Source: an uncultured Nitrospinaceae bacterium (lineage in GTDB: Bacteria > Nitrospinota > Nitrospinia > Nitrospinales > VA-1). From it: DNA of 22,857 bases. The position numbers and the translations under genes were made by a program. The DNA lies in contig CALJGH010000237.1 in assembly GCA_938073925.1 (NCBI GenBank), positions 1-22,857 of the forward strand. Direction: 5' to 3'. Numbering within the stretch: position 1 is the first letter of the stretch; each line of letters begins with the position of its first letter. Under the pieces are notes generated by a model that made no database searches, was not told the origin of the DNA, and was given only the letters and a program-made list of their open reading frames with translations. Of the stretch, positions 1-7,375 are shown piece by piece.

Positions 1-516
1 AGATCGCTTTACCTGTTCGAAAATGCGGTCTTCCATCGTTTCAATTTCCAACGCAACCTTTTCTGTTTCGGGTTCTTCGGAAAGTTCGCCGATGCGTTTT
101 AAAAAATGGATAGCCGCATCATAATCTTTATTCTCGCGAAGTAGAGTTACTTGAAACTTGAGTGTTCTCTTTAAATTACCCTTGATTTTGTGGTCAAAAG
201 TTTCGAGGGCCAATCCGGTTTCAAAAGCGGAAACCGCAGGGGATAACTGGTCGTTGGTATAATGAGCCATGCCCAGATTGTTATAACCTCGAAATGACCT
301 GGGGTTGTTAGCCAGAAAGCGTTTCCAGAGGTCAATCGAAGATTCCAGTTTGTTGTTTTTCTGTTGTTGCAGTGCCAGAGAAAATAATTCTCGTTCGGCT
401 TGAAGAAGGTGGTCTGGCGGCATTTCAAAATAGGGGTTTATGGTTCTGGGAACCGTAGCGCAAGCCCCGATCATAAAAATCCCTAATAATAAATGCCACA
501 GCAGAAGTTTCTTCAT
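1..516 (-). CDS. TPR-containing lipoprotein, 3' end cut by window
   Basis: This reading frame opens with ATG at 516 and runs leftward off the window edge without a stop, giving at least 172 residues. The N-terminus (MKKLLLWHLL) leads into a hydrophobic stretch ending in a lipobox IGAC with Cys19, so it is probably exported and lipid-anchored. The rest is helical and TPR-like: a pair of helices around residues 40-75 (SIDLWKRFLANNP followed by YNNLGMAHY), then SPAVSAFETGLALE and, further on, DYDAAIHFLKRIGEL. TPR proteins usually act as protein-binding scaffolds, and no specific partner can be read here. It is transcribed divergently from the thiamine operon and has no obvious link to it. The C-terminus and exact repeat number are unknown. 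Confidence 0.8.
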   Translation of the reverse strand, partial: MKKLLLWHLLLGIFMIGACATVPRTINPYFEMPPDHLLQAERELFSLALQQQKNNKLESSIDLWKRFLANNPRSFRGYNNLGMAHYTNDQLSPAVSAFETGLALETFDHKIKGNLKRTLKFQVTLLRENKDYDAAIHFLKRIGELSEEPETEKVALEIETMEDRIFEQVKRS

Positions 517-556
517 AGGTGAATAGTACTCTTTTTTATTTTCCCGTCAATAAAAC

Positions 557-584
557 TTGACTTGTGCTAAATATGAAATAATCT
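557..584 (+). promoter_or_regulatory. Putative sigma70-type promoter of the thi operon
   Basis: A TTGACT box at 557-562 and a TAATCT box at 579-584 are separated by 16 bases. Transcription would start a few bases before the TPP riboswitch aptamer, which begins near 599. Seen by eye only; the match is decent but not perfect. Confidence 0.5.
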
Positions 585-598
585 TACCTTAACATGAT

Positions 599-680
599 CA
601 CTGGGGGCGTTTTTAAACTGAGAGTCCTTATCCGGACGACCCTTTGAACCTGATCTGGGTTATACCAGCGAAGGGAAGTG
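599..680 (+). promoter_or_regulatory. TPP riboswitch aptamer (THI element)
   Basis: The two universally conserved blocks of the thiamine pyrophosphate aptamer are present: CTGAGA at 618-623, and the second block with CCTGATCTGG followed by TACCAGCGAAGGGA up to about 676. The outer P1 stem can form between CACT (599-602) and AGTG (677-680). It sits directly upstream of thiS-thiG-thiE-thiC, so ligand binding should lower expression of thiamine synthesis. The hairpin with a T run downstream points to transcriptional control. Confidence 0.96.
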
Positions 681-699
681 AAGCCATCTGAAAAGATAC

Positions 700-733
700 G
701 CTGCATTTCCTTAGTTGAGGTGCGGCTTTTTTT
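700..733 (+). terminator. Riboswitch expression platform: intrinsic terminator
   Basis: Bases 700-709 pair with 717-726 in a 10-bp stem that includes some G-T pairs, with a short loop between, and seven T residues follow at 727-733. It lies 20 bases after the TPP aptamer and before thiS, the expected position for a ligand-controlled attenuator. Confidence 0.85.
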
Positions 734-833
734 ATGCCCTCTGTTTTCACTAGATTGAGGTTGAGTTTTATTAGGGACAGGTTTTTCAAATGTTTAAAAT
801 ACCTACCTTTTGTTTTTTTCAGGAGATTTTTTT

Positions 834-1037
834 GTGGAATTGACCATCAATGGAGATAAACGAGAGGTCAAGGAAAGCCAGAATCTCGCTGATCTTGTAA
901 AGGAGTTGGATATTCAGGCACCTAATTTTGCAATAGCGTTGAACCAGCAAGTGGTTCCGCGATCAAAATACGATTCAACCGCCATAAAAGATAATGATAA
1001 GGTCGAAATTGTGCATGCGGTCGGTGGCGGTATTTAA
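834..1037 (+). CDS. thiS: Sulfur carrier protein ThiS
   Basis: A ubiquitin-like sulfur carrier of 67 residues. Its C-terminal glycine is normally adenylated by ThiF and converted to a thiocarboxylate that donates sulfur to ThiG for the thiazole ring. I place the start at GTG 834 because AGGAG at 821-825 lies 8 bases upstream; a longer frame from TTG 810 would begin before this ribosome site and add unrelated residues. The protein starts VELTINGDKREV and carries the ThiS core FAIALNQQVVPRS. It ends VGGGI rather than in a bare Gly-Gly, which is unusual for the reaction. It is the first gene after the TPP riboswitch and lies 34 bases before thiG. No thiF is visible in the window. Confidence 0.93.
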   Translation: MELTINGDKREVKESQNLADLVKELDIQAPNFAIALNQQVVPRSKYDSTAIKDNDKVEIVHAVGGGI

Positions 1038-1071
1038 TCAATAATTTATCGTTTGGAGAGTATCGAAAAAT

Positions 1072-1848
1072 ATGAGTAAAGAATTTATGAAGATAGGGGA
1101 TAAAACTTTCCGTTCCAGATTGATTGTTGGCACAGGAAAATACAAAGACTTCGATGAAGCGCGGCAGGCCATAGAAATTTCCGGAGCAGAAATGGTTACC
1201 CTTGCCGTCCGCCGGATTGAGCTGGATAAAAATAAAGACTCCATTCTCAATCATCTTGATCCGAAAAAATACACGTTTCTTCCCAACACCGCAGGTTGTT
1301 ATTCGGTCAAGGACGCGGTGATGACCTGCGAGCTGGCACGAGAAGCGGGTCTCGGCAACATCGTTAAAGTAGAAGTGATTGGGGATGAGAAAACTCTGTT
1401 TCCCGATAACGAGGCAACTCTGGAAGCTTCGAAACTTTTAATCAAAGACGGATTTCACGTTTTACCCTACTGCACCGATGATGTTGTTCTCTGTAAGAAA
1501 TTAGAAGATATAGGGTGCTCTGCGGTAATGCCTTTGGCGGCCCCCATCGGATCGGGATTGGGAATACGAAACCCATACAATATTAAACTGATTCTGCAGG
1601 CCGTTAAATGTCCCGTCATCATTGATGCGGGTGTTGGCACTGCTTCCGATGCCAGCCGCGCAATGGAACTGGGTGTCGCAGGAATTTTGATGAACACTGC
1701 CATCGCCGGTGCAAAAGATCCTTTGAAAATGTCCATGGCTATGAAAATGGCAGTGGAGTGCGGGCGCATGGCTTACGAAGCAGGAAGAATACCGAAAAAA
1801 CTTTATGCCTCGGCTAGCAGTCCGATGGATGGCTTGATTGACCTATAA
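1072..1848 (+). CDS. thiG: Thiazole synthase ThiG
   Basis: The protein has 258 residues, the usual size for ThiG. It condenses 1-deoxy-D-xylulose 5-phosphate, dehydroglycine or iminoglycine, and the ThiS thiocarboxylate into the thiazole phosphate moiety in the cytoplasm. The TIM-barrel hallmarks are present: RLIVGTGKY near residues 16-24, VTLAVRR near 42-48, NTAGC near 72-76, VKVEVIGD near 98-105 with Lys99 as the expected Schiff-base lysine, AAPIGSGLGIRNP in the middle, and IDAGVGTASDA near the end, a phosphate-binding loop. GGAGAG upstream serves as the ribosome site. It lies between thiS and thiE in the riboswitch-controlled operon. Neither thiH nor thiO, which would supply the glycine-derived imine, is in this window. 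Confidence 0.97.
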   Translation: MSKEFMKIGDKTFRSRLIVGTGKYKDFDEARQAIEISGAEMVTLAVRRIELDKNKDSILNHLDPKKYTFLPNTAGCYSVKDAVMTCELAREAGLGNIVKVEVIGDEKTLFPDNEATLEASKLLIKDGFHVLPYCTDDVVLCKKLEDIGCSAVMPLAAPIGSGLGIRNPYNIKLILQAVKCPVIIDAGVGTASDASRAMELGVAGILMNTAIAGAKDPLKMSMAMKMAVECGRMAYEAGRIPKKLYASASSPMDGLIDL

Positions 1849-1901
1849 AAAATTTCCTCTGAGAAGCGGGGGTTATACTCGGGTAGGATGTAAAAATTAA
1901 A

Positions 1902-1916
1902 AAACCCGAAGGGTTT
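1902..1916 (+). promoter_or_regulatory. Hairpin covering the thiE ribosome binding site
   Basis: AAACCC (1902-1907) pairs perfectly with GGGTTT (1911-1916) around a GAA loop. The likely Shine-Dalgarno AAGGG (1909-1913) lies in the loop and 3' arm, 6 bases before the thiE ATG at 1920. An upstream TCGGGT (1879-1884) could instead pair with ACCCGA (1904-1909), giving an alternative fold that would free the 3' arm. Regulation by this element is an inference. Confidence 0.4.
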
Positions 1917-1919
1917 GAA

Positions 1920-2570
1920 ATGAAAACATCAAAAAACAACGATCTTGATTTTTTGTATGTCTATCTAATTTCTGATTTTCATCATCATCAGGAAGAGCCA
2001 ATCACCGAGCAAGTCGAGAAGGCTTTGCAAGGGGGTGTCCGGGCGATTCAACTGAGGGAAAAAGATCTGAGCCCGAAAGAGTTGTATGCACAAGCTCTTG
2101 AGATTAAGCCAATCATAGAAAAGTATGACGCAAAACTTTTTATAAACGATCGCGCCGACATTGCTGAAATTGCCGGTGCAGATGGGGTTCAGCTCACCGA
2201 GACCAGCGTACCGGCAGGTGAAATTAAAGATAAGTTTCCGAACCTTATTGTAGGGGTTTCGACCCATGCTAAAGAAGGCGCACTTCTTGCGGAAGCGGAA
2301 GGGGCGGATTTCATTACGTTCAGTCCGATTTATGAAACGCCGTCGAAAATACATTTTGGTCCACCGCAAGGACCCGAAAAGCTGGGAGAAATTGTAAAGT
2401 CGGTTCACCTTCCGGTGCTGGCTTTAGGGGGAATTAAACTAAACCGCGTTCCCGAAGTTCTAGAACAAGGCGCTCATGGAGTCGCCGTCATTTCAGGAAT
2501 CTGGGACTCAAAAGATATAAAACAAAAGGCATACGAATATATGAATAACTTTCGAGGAGTAACATCATGA
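1920..2570 (+). CDS. thiE: Thiamine-phosphate synthase ThiE
   Basis: A 216-residue TIM-barrel enzyme that joins hydroxymethylpyrimidine diphosphate to thiazole phosphate to give thiamine phosphate. Recognisable motifs in order: IQLREKDLS (pyrimidine diphosphate binding), LFINDRADIA, DGVQL, VGVSTH, FSPIYETPSK, FGPPQG, LALGGI and GVAVISGI. The position usually written GVHLGQ reads GVQLTE here, a mild departure. The start at ATG 1920 gives the expected N-terminus YLISD; the upstream GAAGGG is a modest ribosome site held in a small hairpin. Its stop overlaps the thiC start (ATGA at 2567-2570), so the two are probably translationally coupled. Confidence 0.95.
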   Translation: MKTSKNNDLDFLYVYLISDFHHHQEEPITEQVEKALQGGVRAIQLREKDLSPKELYAQALEIKPIIEKYDAKLFINDRADIAEIAGADGVQLTETSVPAGEIKDKFPNLIVGVSTHAKEGALLAEAEGADFITFSPIYETPSKIHFGPPQGPEKLGEIVKSVHLPVLALGGIKLNRVPEVLEQGAHGVAVISGIWDSKDIKQKAYEYMNNFRGVTS

Positions 2571-4507
2571 CAACACCTAATGGTAATGGGAATGGAAATC
2601 GGCATGGAGCTACCGATGAAAAGGTAAATATCTCTACCGATCCGATTTCTCCTAAATCTAAAAAGGTTTATGTTTCAGGAACCCTTCATCCAGATATTAA
2701 AGTGCCGTTCCGCGAAATTTCTCTCTCGCCATCCACAACCGTAACGGAAAATGGTAACGGCAATGGAAATGGCAACGGATACCAAAACGATGAAAGTTCG
2801 TTGATTGTTTACGATACTTCCGGGCCCTATACAGATCCCGATGCGAAAATCGATATTCGAGAAGGGCTGGAACCCATCCGCCTGCCATGGATCGAAGGGC
2901 GCGGCGATGTGGAATTTTATGACGGTCGACAAATCGAGCCGAAAGACGATGGCTATCGCGAAGGCGAAAACCCCAACACCGAACGGTTCCCTAAAACGCG
3001 CGATAAAGTTCTGCGAGCAAAGCCAGGACAAAATGTATCTCAAATGCATTACGCAAAAAAAGGAATCATCACACCGGAGATGGAATTCATCGCCATCCGC
3101 GAAACTCAGAAACGCAAACAATGGATGGAAAATAACGAACGTGAAGAGCGCTTAACCGGCAACTCTTTTGGGGCCAACCTTCAGCAGGAGATCACTCCCG
3201 AATTCGTTCGCGATGAAGTCGCTAGAGGTAGAGCCATTATTCCGAACAACATCAATCATCCGGAGTCCGAGCCGATGATCATCGGAAGAAACTTTCTCGT
3301 GAAGATCAACGCCAATATTGGTAACTCGGCGGTTTCTTCGTCTATAGAGGAGGAAGTCGAAAAAATGGTTTGGTCATCACGCTGTGGTGCCGACAATGTT
3401 ATGGATCTTTCGACCGGGAAAAACATTCACACCACACGCGAATGGATATTGAGAAACTCACCTGTGCCCATCGGCACCGTGCCAATCTATCAGGCGCTTG
3501 AAAAAGTCAATGGCGTAATCGAAGACCTGACATGGGAAATTTATCGCGACACCTTGATCGAGCAAGCCGAGCAGGGTGTGGACTATTTCACCATCCACGC
3601 AGGCGTGTTGTTGCGTTATGTACCGATGACAGCAAAACGCGTGACCGGCATCGTTTCTCGTGGTGGCGCGATTCTCGCCAAGTGGTGTCTCTCGCATCAT
3701 AAAGAAAACTTTCTCTACACCCACTTTGAAGAAATCTGCGAAATCATGAAAACATACGACGTTGCCTTTTCATTGGGTGACGGACTTCGACCCGGGTCGA
3801 CAGCCGACGCGAATGACGAAGCCCAGTTTTCTGAATTGGAAACTCTCGGCGAACTGACACAGATCGCGTGGAAGCACGAAGTCCAGACCATGATCGAAGG
3901 TCCGGGTCACGTTCCCATGCACATGATTAAAGAAAATATGGAGAAGCAGTTGAAAGCGTGTGGCGAAGCGCCTTTCTACACATTAGGGCCATTGACCACC
4001 GACATTGCACCTGGTTACGACCATATCACCAGTGGCATCGGTGCCGCCATGATCGGTTGGTACGGAACGGCAATGCTCTGCTACGTTACGCCGAAAGAAC
4101 ATCTCGGTCTGCCCAATCGTCAAGACGTTAAAGAAGGCGTTATCACATACAAAATCGCGGCACACGCAGCAGATTTGGCCAAAGGCCACCCCGGCGCAAG
4201 AGTGCGCGACGATGCACTGAGCAAAGCCCGCTTCGAGTTCAGGTGGGAAGATCAGTTCAACCTCTCACTCGACCCCGAAAAAGCGTTGGAGTTCCACGAT
4301 GAAACATTACCAAAAGACTCCGCGAAAGTAGCACATTTCTGTTCCATGTGCGGACCGCATTTCTGCTCAATGAAAATCACACAAGACGTTCGCGATTACG
4401 CTGAGCAAAAAGGCCTCGAAGACAAACAAGCTCTAGATGAAGGCATGAAAGAAATGTCCGAATCCTTCAAAGAAAAAGGCGGCGAGATTTATACAAAAGC
4501 GCAATAA
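2567..4507 (+). CDS. thiC: Phosphomethylpyrimidine synthase ThiC
   Basis: This radical-SAM enzyme rearranges aminoimidazole ribotide into hydroxymethylpyrimidine phosphate, the other half of thiamine. At 646 residues it is the long form, like the enterobacterial protein. The N-terminal domain shows KVYVSGTLHPDIKVPFREI and YDTSGPYTDP. The barrel has RNNINHPESEPMIIGRNF-like sequence, GADNVMDLSTG, YFTIHAGVL, SRGGAILAKWCL, EGPGHVP and LTTDIAPGYDHI. The non-canonical cluster motif near the C-terminus is C592-x2-C595-x4-C600 (CSMCGPHFC). Two asparagine-glycine tracts stand out: residues 5-11 at the extreme N-terminus and residues 62-71 inside the N-terminal domain. AGGAG precedes the ATG, and a strong terminator follows the gene. 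Confidence 0.98.
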   Translation: MTTPNGNGNGNRHGATDEKVNISTDPISPKSKKVYVSGTLHPDIKVPFREISLSPSTTVTENGNGNGNGNGYQNDESSLIVYDTSGPYTDPDAKIDIREGLEPIRLPWIEGRGDVEFYDGRQIEPKDDGYREGENPNTERFPKTRDKVLRAKPGQNVSQMHYAKKGIITPEMEFIAIRETQKRKQWMENNEREERLTGNSFGANLQQEITPEFVRDEVARGRAIIPNNINHPESEPMIIGRNFLVKINANIGNSAVSSSIEEEVEKMVWSSRCGADNVMDLSTGKNIHTTREWILRNSPVPIGTVPIYQALEKVNGVIEDLTWEIYRDTLIEQAEQGVDYFTIHAGVLLRYVPMTAKRVTGIVSRGGAILAKWCLSHHKENFLYTHFEEICEIMKTYDVAFSLGDGLRPGSTADANDEAQFSELETLGELTQIAWKHEVQTMIEGPGHVPMHMIKENMEKQLKACGEAPFYTLGPLTTDIAPGYDHITSGIGAAMIGWYGTAMLCYVTPKEHLGLPNRQDVKEGVITYKIAAHAADLAKGHPGARVRDDALSKARFEFRWEDQFNLSLDPEKALEFHDETLPKDSAKVAHFCSMCGPHFCSMKITQDVRDYAEQKGLEDKQALDEGMKEMSESFKEKGGEIYTKAQ

Positions 4508-4527
4508 AAGCATATATTCAAATCATT

Positions 4528-4558
4528 TACCCCCTGCCCAGAGGGTAGGGGGTATTTT
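4528..4558 (+). terminator. Intrinsic terminator of the thi operon
   Basis: A 12-bp stem (4528-4539 with 4543-4554, C-rich on the left and G-rich on the right, one G-T pair) closes on a three-base AGA loop and is followed by TTTT. It begins 20 bases after the thiC stop. Confidence 0.9.
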
Positions 4559-4582
4559 ATTGACCAAAATTTTTTGCCGGGG

Positions 4583-4611
4583 TTGACCAAATTGCCTTCC
4601 CGATTTAGAAT
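4583..4611 (+). promoter_or_regulatory. Promoter of tRNA-Val
   Basis: TTGACC (4583-4588) and TAGAAT (4606-4611) are spaced by exactly 17 bases and end 19 bases before the tRNA. A second TTGACC at 4560-4565 repeats the upstream box but lacks a matching -10. Confidence 0.65.
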
Positions 4612-4630
4612 AGCAACCATCTGATTTTTC

Positions 4631-4702
4631 AGGCGCGTAGCTCAGGGGTAGAGTACTTGCTTGACATGCAAGGGGTCGGCGGTTCGAAACCGCCCGTGCC
4701 TA
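4631..4702 (+). tRNA. tRNA-Val (anticodon GAC)
   Basis: A complete cloverleaf of 72 bases can be drawn. The acceptor stem pairs 4631-4637 with 4695-4701, the D arm is GCTC with GAGT, the anticodon stem is CTTGC with GCAAG around loop TTGACAT (anticodon GAC), and the T arm is GGCGG with CCGCC around TTCGAAA. The discriminator is A4702 and CCA is not encoded. GAC decodes GTC and GTT valine codons. Confidence 0.93.
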
Positions 4703-4733
4703 ATTTTTTCAAAGGTTTATTAGATTTAAATCT

Positions 4734-4764
4734 GGCATCATGCCGATGTGTATGATGCCTTTTT
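4734..4764 (+). terminator. Intrinsic terminator after tRNA-Val
   Basis: GGCATCAT (4734-4741) pairs perfectly with ATGATGCC (4752-4759) and is followed by five T residues (4760-4764), 32 bases after the tRNA. Confidence 0.85.
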
Positions 4765-4790
4765 ATTTATCATAATATTATTATCTTCTT

Positions 4791-4893
4791 CCCTCCCTTC
4801 ATAAGGGAGGGGTTGGGGGAGGGTTGGATTTATATCAGTACAATCAGTAAAAAAATCCAGACCCCACCCTGCCTCCCCTCATGAAAGGGGAGG
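4791..4893. repeat. Composite palindromic repeat (two hairpins in inverted orientation)
   Basis: Two 41-base arms, 4791-4831 and 4853-4893, are imperfect inverted copies of each other, meeting at GGATTT and AAATCC. Each arm also carries its own hairpin near its outer end: CCCTCCCTT with AAGGGAGGG (4791-4811), and CCTCCCCT with AGGGGAGG (4872-4893). This is the architecture of REP/BIME or small MITE-like repeats. Shorter related palindromes occur at 8025-8059 and 20465-20505. The element lies between tRNA-Val and thrS. Confidence 0.75.
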
Positions 4894-4929
4894 AATATTA
4901 AATAACCAGAAAAATTAATTAAATAATCA

Positions 4930-6684
4930 ATGATTCCTAACGAAAATCCCAGCGAACTCGAAACCATTCGTCACAGTTGCGCGCATTTGATGGCACAGGC
5001 GGTTCAAGAACTTTTTCCTGGAACGCAGGTCACTATCGGTCCTGTAATTGAAGACGGATTCTTCTACGACTTTTCTCGCAAAGAGGCTTTTATTCCTGAA
5101 GACTTGGAAAAAATCGAAAAGCGTATGAAAGAACTTGCCGCCGCAGATACCCCGATAGTGCGCAGTGAAATTTCCCGTGAAGAGGCGATAAAAAAATTTG
5201 GCGATATGGGCGAGACATTCAAAGTCGAGATCATTGAAGGGATCGACCCCAACGAACCGATTTCGCTTTATACACAAGGCGAATGGGGTGACCTTTGCGG
5301 CGGACCGCATGTCGAGTCGACCAAGAAAATAAAAGCATTCAAGTTGCTACACACTTCATCCGCCTACTGGCGTGGGGATGAGCGCAACCCTGTTCTGCAA
5401 CGCATTTACGGAACAGCCTGGAACACAGAAAAGGAATTGCGGCTTTACCTGAAACGTCTAGAAGAAGCGAAGAAACGCGATCATCGTAAACTTGGAAAAG
5501 AGCTCGACCTGTTTTCTGTTTCGGATGATATTGGGCCGGGACTCATTCTCTGGCATCCCAAGGGCGCGCGCATTCGTCACTTGATGGAAGAGTTCTGGAA
5601 GAAAGAGCATTTCAAGCATGGCTATGAGATGGTTATCAGTCCTCATGCGGCGAAAATAGATTTATGGAAAACCAGCGGCCACACGGAATTCTATAAGGAC
5701 AATATGTTCTCTAATATGGATATTGAAGGACGGGAATATGTCATGAAGCCGATGAACTGTCCTTTCCATATTCAAATATACAAAACCAAGTTAAGAAGTT
5801 ACCGCGACTTGCCTGTTCGCTTTGGAGAACTCGGCACCGTTTACCGTTACGAACGTTCGGGTGTTTTGCACGGACTGTTGCGAGTACGCGGATTCACGCA
5901 GGATGACGCGCATCTTTTCTGTCGCCCTTCGCAGATTGAAGAAGAGATCACCAAGGTTCTCGACCTCATCGTTTTTATTTTGCAGTCGTTTGGGTTTCAC
6001 GAGTACAAAATTTATTTGAGCACGCGTCCTGAAAAATATGTTGGATCGGATGAAGGCTGGGAGTCTGCAACGAAAGCTTTGGAAACGGCATTGAACAACA
6101 AGAAACTGGATTTTGAAGTGGACCCCGGCGAAGGTGTTTTTTATGGTCCCAAGATCGATATTAAAATAAAAGACAGTCTCAACCGTTATTGGCAGGTTTC
6201 GACAGTGCAGGTGGACTTTAACCTTCCCGAAAAGTTTGATATCAGTTATATTGAGGAAGATGGTCAACGCCATCAACCGATTATGTTGCATCGGGCTCTA
6301 ATGGGCTCGTTGGAGCGATTTTTTGGTTGTTTAATTGAGCATTATGCGGGGGCATTCCCGTTATGGTTGGCTCCAGTTCAGGTAATTTTGCTGCCAATCA
6401 CTGATAATCATGCTGTTTATGCCGATAAAATAGCCCAACAACTTGAAGAATCAGGTGTTCGCGTAGAAAAAGACTTGCGAAATGAGAAGATTGGGTTCAA
6501 AATACGCGAGGCCCAATTACAGAAGATCCCTTATATGATTGTTTTAGGGGATAAAGAGGTGGAATCTTCCACTTTAGGTGTTCGCAGGCGGCGTTCGAAA
6601 GAAACGCGAACTCTTGATTTAAAGACATTTTTGGATGAAGTCAATGAAGCCGTAAAGAATCGGACGATTGATTCAGCCGATTGA
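4930..6684 (+). CDS. thrS: Threonyl-tRNA synthetase lacking the TGS domain
   Basis: The cytoplasmic class II synthetase that charges tRNA-Thr, 584 residues against about 640 for the common bacterial form. It starts directly at the editing domain (HSCAH, His15 and His19; Cys123 and His127 in CGGPH), so the N-terminal TGS domain is absent. The catalytic core keeps the zinc ligands Cys277 (MNCPFH), His328 (DDAHLF) and His454 (MLHRA), motif 2 YRYERSGVLHGLLRVRGFT and motif 3 HRALMGSLERF. The anticodon-binding domain begins around FPLWLAPVQV. A TAA at 4924-4926 lies in frame just before ATG 4930, so no upstream extension exists. No Shine-Dalgarno is visible. It heads the translation cluster and follows a palindromic repeat. 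Confidence 0.95.
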   Translation: MIPNENPSELETIRHSCAHLMAQAVQELFPGTQVTIGPVIEDGFFYDFSRKEAFIPEDLEKIEKRMKELAAADTPIVRSEISREEAIKKFGDMGETFKVEIIEGIDPNEPISLYTQGEWGDLCGGPHVESTKKIKAFKLLHTSSAYWRGDERNPVLQRIYGTAWNTEKELRLYLKRLEEAKKRDHRKLGKELDLFSVSDDIGPGLILWHPKGARIRHLMEEFWKKEHFKHGYEMVISPHAAKIDLWKTSGHTEFYKDNMFSNMDIEGREYVMKPMNCPFHIQIYKTKLRSYRDLPVRFGELGTVYRYERSGVLHGLLRVRGFTQDDAHLFCRPSQIEEEITKVLDLIVFILQSFGFHEYKIYLSTRPEKYVGSDEGWESATKALETALNNKKLDFEVDPGEGVFYGPKIDIKIKDSLNRYWQVSTVQVDFNLPEKFDISYIEEDGQRHQPIMLHRALMGSLERFFGCLIEHYAGAFPLWLAPVQVILLPITDNHAVYADKIAQQLEESGVRVEKDLRNEKIGFKIREAQLQKIPYMIVLGDKEVESSTLGVRRRRSKETRTLDLKTFLDEVNEAVKNRTIDSAD

Positions 6685-6713
6685 TAAATATTTTTTTGAT
6701 AGGGAAGTTTTAA

Positions 6714-7373
6714 ATTAACAAGAAACAACGCATTAATAAAATGATTCGGGTAAAGGAAGTGTCAGTCATCGGAGACGATGGGGAACACTTGGGCACCATA
6801 CCTACTGAAGAAGCCCTCAGTATGGCGGAGGATCGGGATATGGATCTCGTAGAGGTAGCCGCTAATTCCAATCCGCCGGTTTGCCGTATCATGGATTACG
6901 GTAAGCATAAGTACAAGGCCAGCAAAAAGGCCCACGAGGCTAAAAAGAATCAGAAAATTGTTCATGTTAAGGAAGTTAAGTTTCGGCCTAACACCGATCA
7001 ACATGACTTCGATTTCAAATTGAAACATGTGCAACGATTTCTTGAAAATGGCGACAAAGCGAAAGTTGTTATTTTCTTTAAAGGACGAGAAATTGTTCAC
7101 CGTGAGTTCGGACAGAAAGTTTTAGAGCGGGTTGCCGAGCAAACAGAAGATATTGCTGTTATTGAACAAACAGCAAAACAGGAAGGCCGTACTCTGGTTA
7201 TGATACTGGCCCCTAAATCTTTTAAGACGAAAAAGGGGAGTCCTTCAAAAAACCCCAAGCCGGCAGTAGATAAAGCTGAAGAAAAAACGGATGTCCCTGA
7301 AACCCAGGCAGCGCCGAAAAAAACATCGGAAGAAACCAGCACCGAAGCAGTGGTGCCAAATAACGAGAGTTAA
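6714..7373 (+). CDS. infC: Translation initiation factor IF-3, ATT start
   Basis: IF-3 binds the 30S subunit and helps select the start codon and initiator tRNA. I set the start at ATT 6714, not at ATG 6741: the family's conserved N-terminus (RIN-x-x-IRVKEV) is encoded upstream as KQRINKMIRVKEV, a stop (TAA) lies immediately before the ATT in frame, and AGGGAAG at 6701-6707 sits 6 bases upstream. An ATT or similar rare start is classic for infC and lets IF-3 repress its own synthesis. The 219-residue product has both domains (PPVCRIMDYGK at the linker, KEVKFRPNTDQHDFDFK and KVVIFFKGRE in the C domain) and a tail of about 45 residues rich in Lys, Glu, Thr and Pro. Confidence 0.93.
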   Translation: MNKKQRINKMIRVKEVSVIGDDGEHLGTIPTEEALSMAEDRDMDLVEVAANSNPPVCRIMDYGKHKYKASKKAHEAKKNQKIVHVKEVKFRPNTDQHDFDFKLKHVQRFLENGDKAKVVIFFKGREIVHREFGQKVLERVAEQTEDIAVIEQTAKQEGRTLVMILAPKSFKTKKGSPSKNPKPAVDKAEEKTDVPETQAAPKKTSEETSTEAVVPNNES

Positions 7374-7375
7374 CA

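Noticed and set aside
810..833. Longer ThiS start at TTG 810
   Set aside because: The ribosome site AGGAG at 821-825 lies inside this extension, and the added residues match no ThiS N-terminus.
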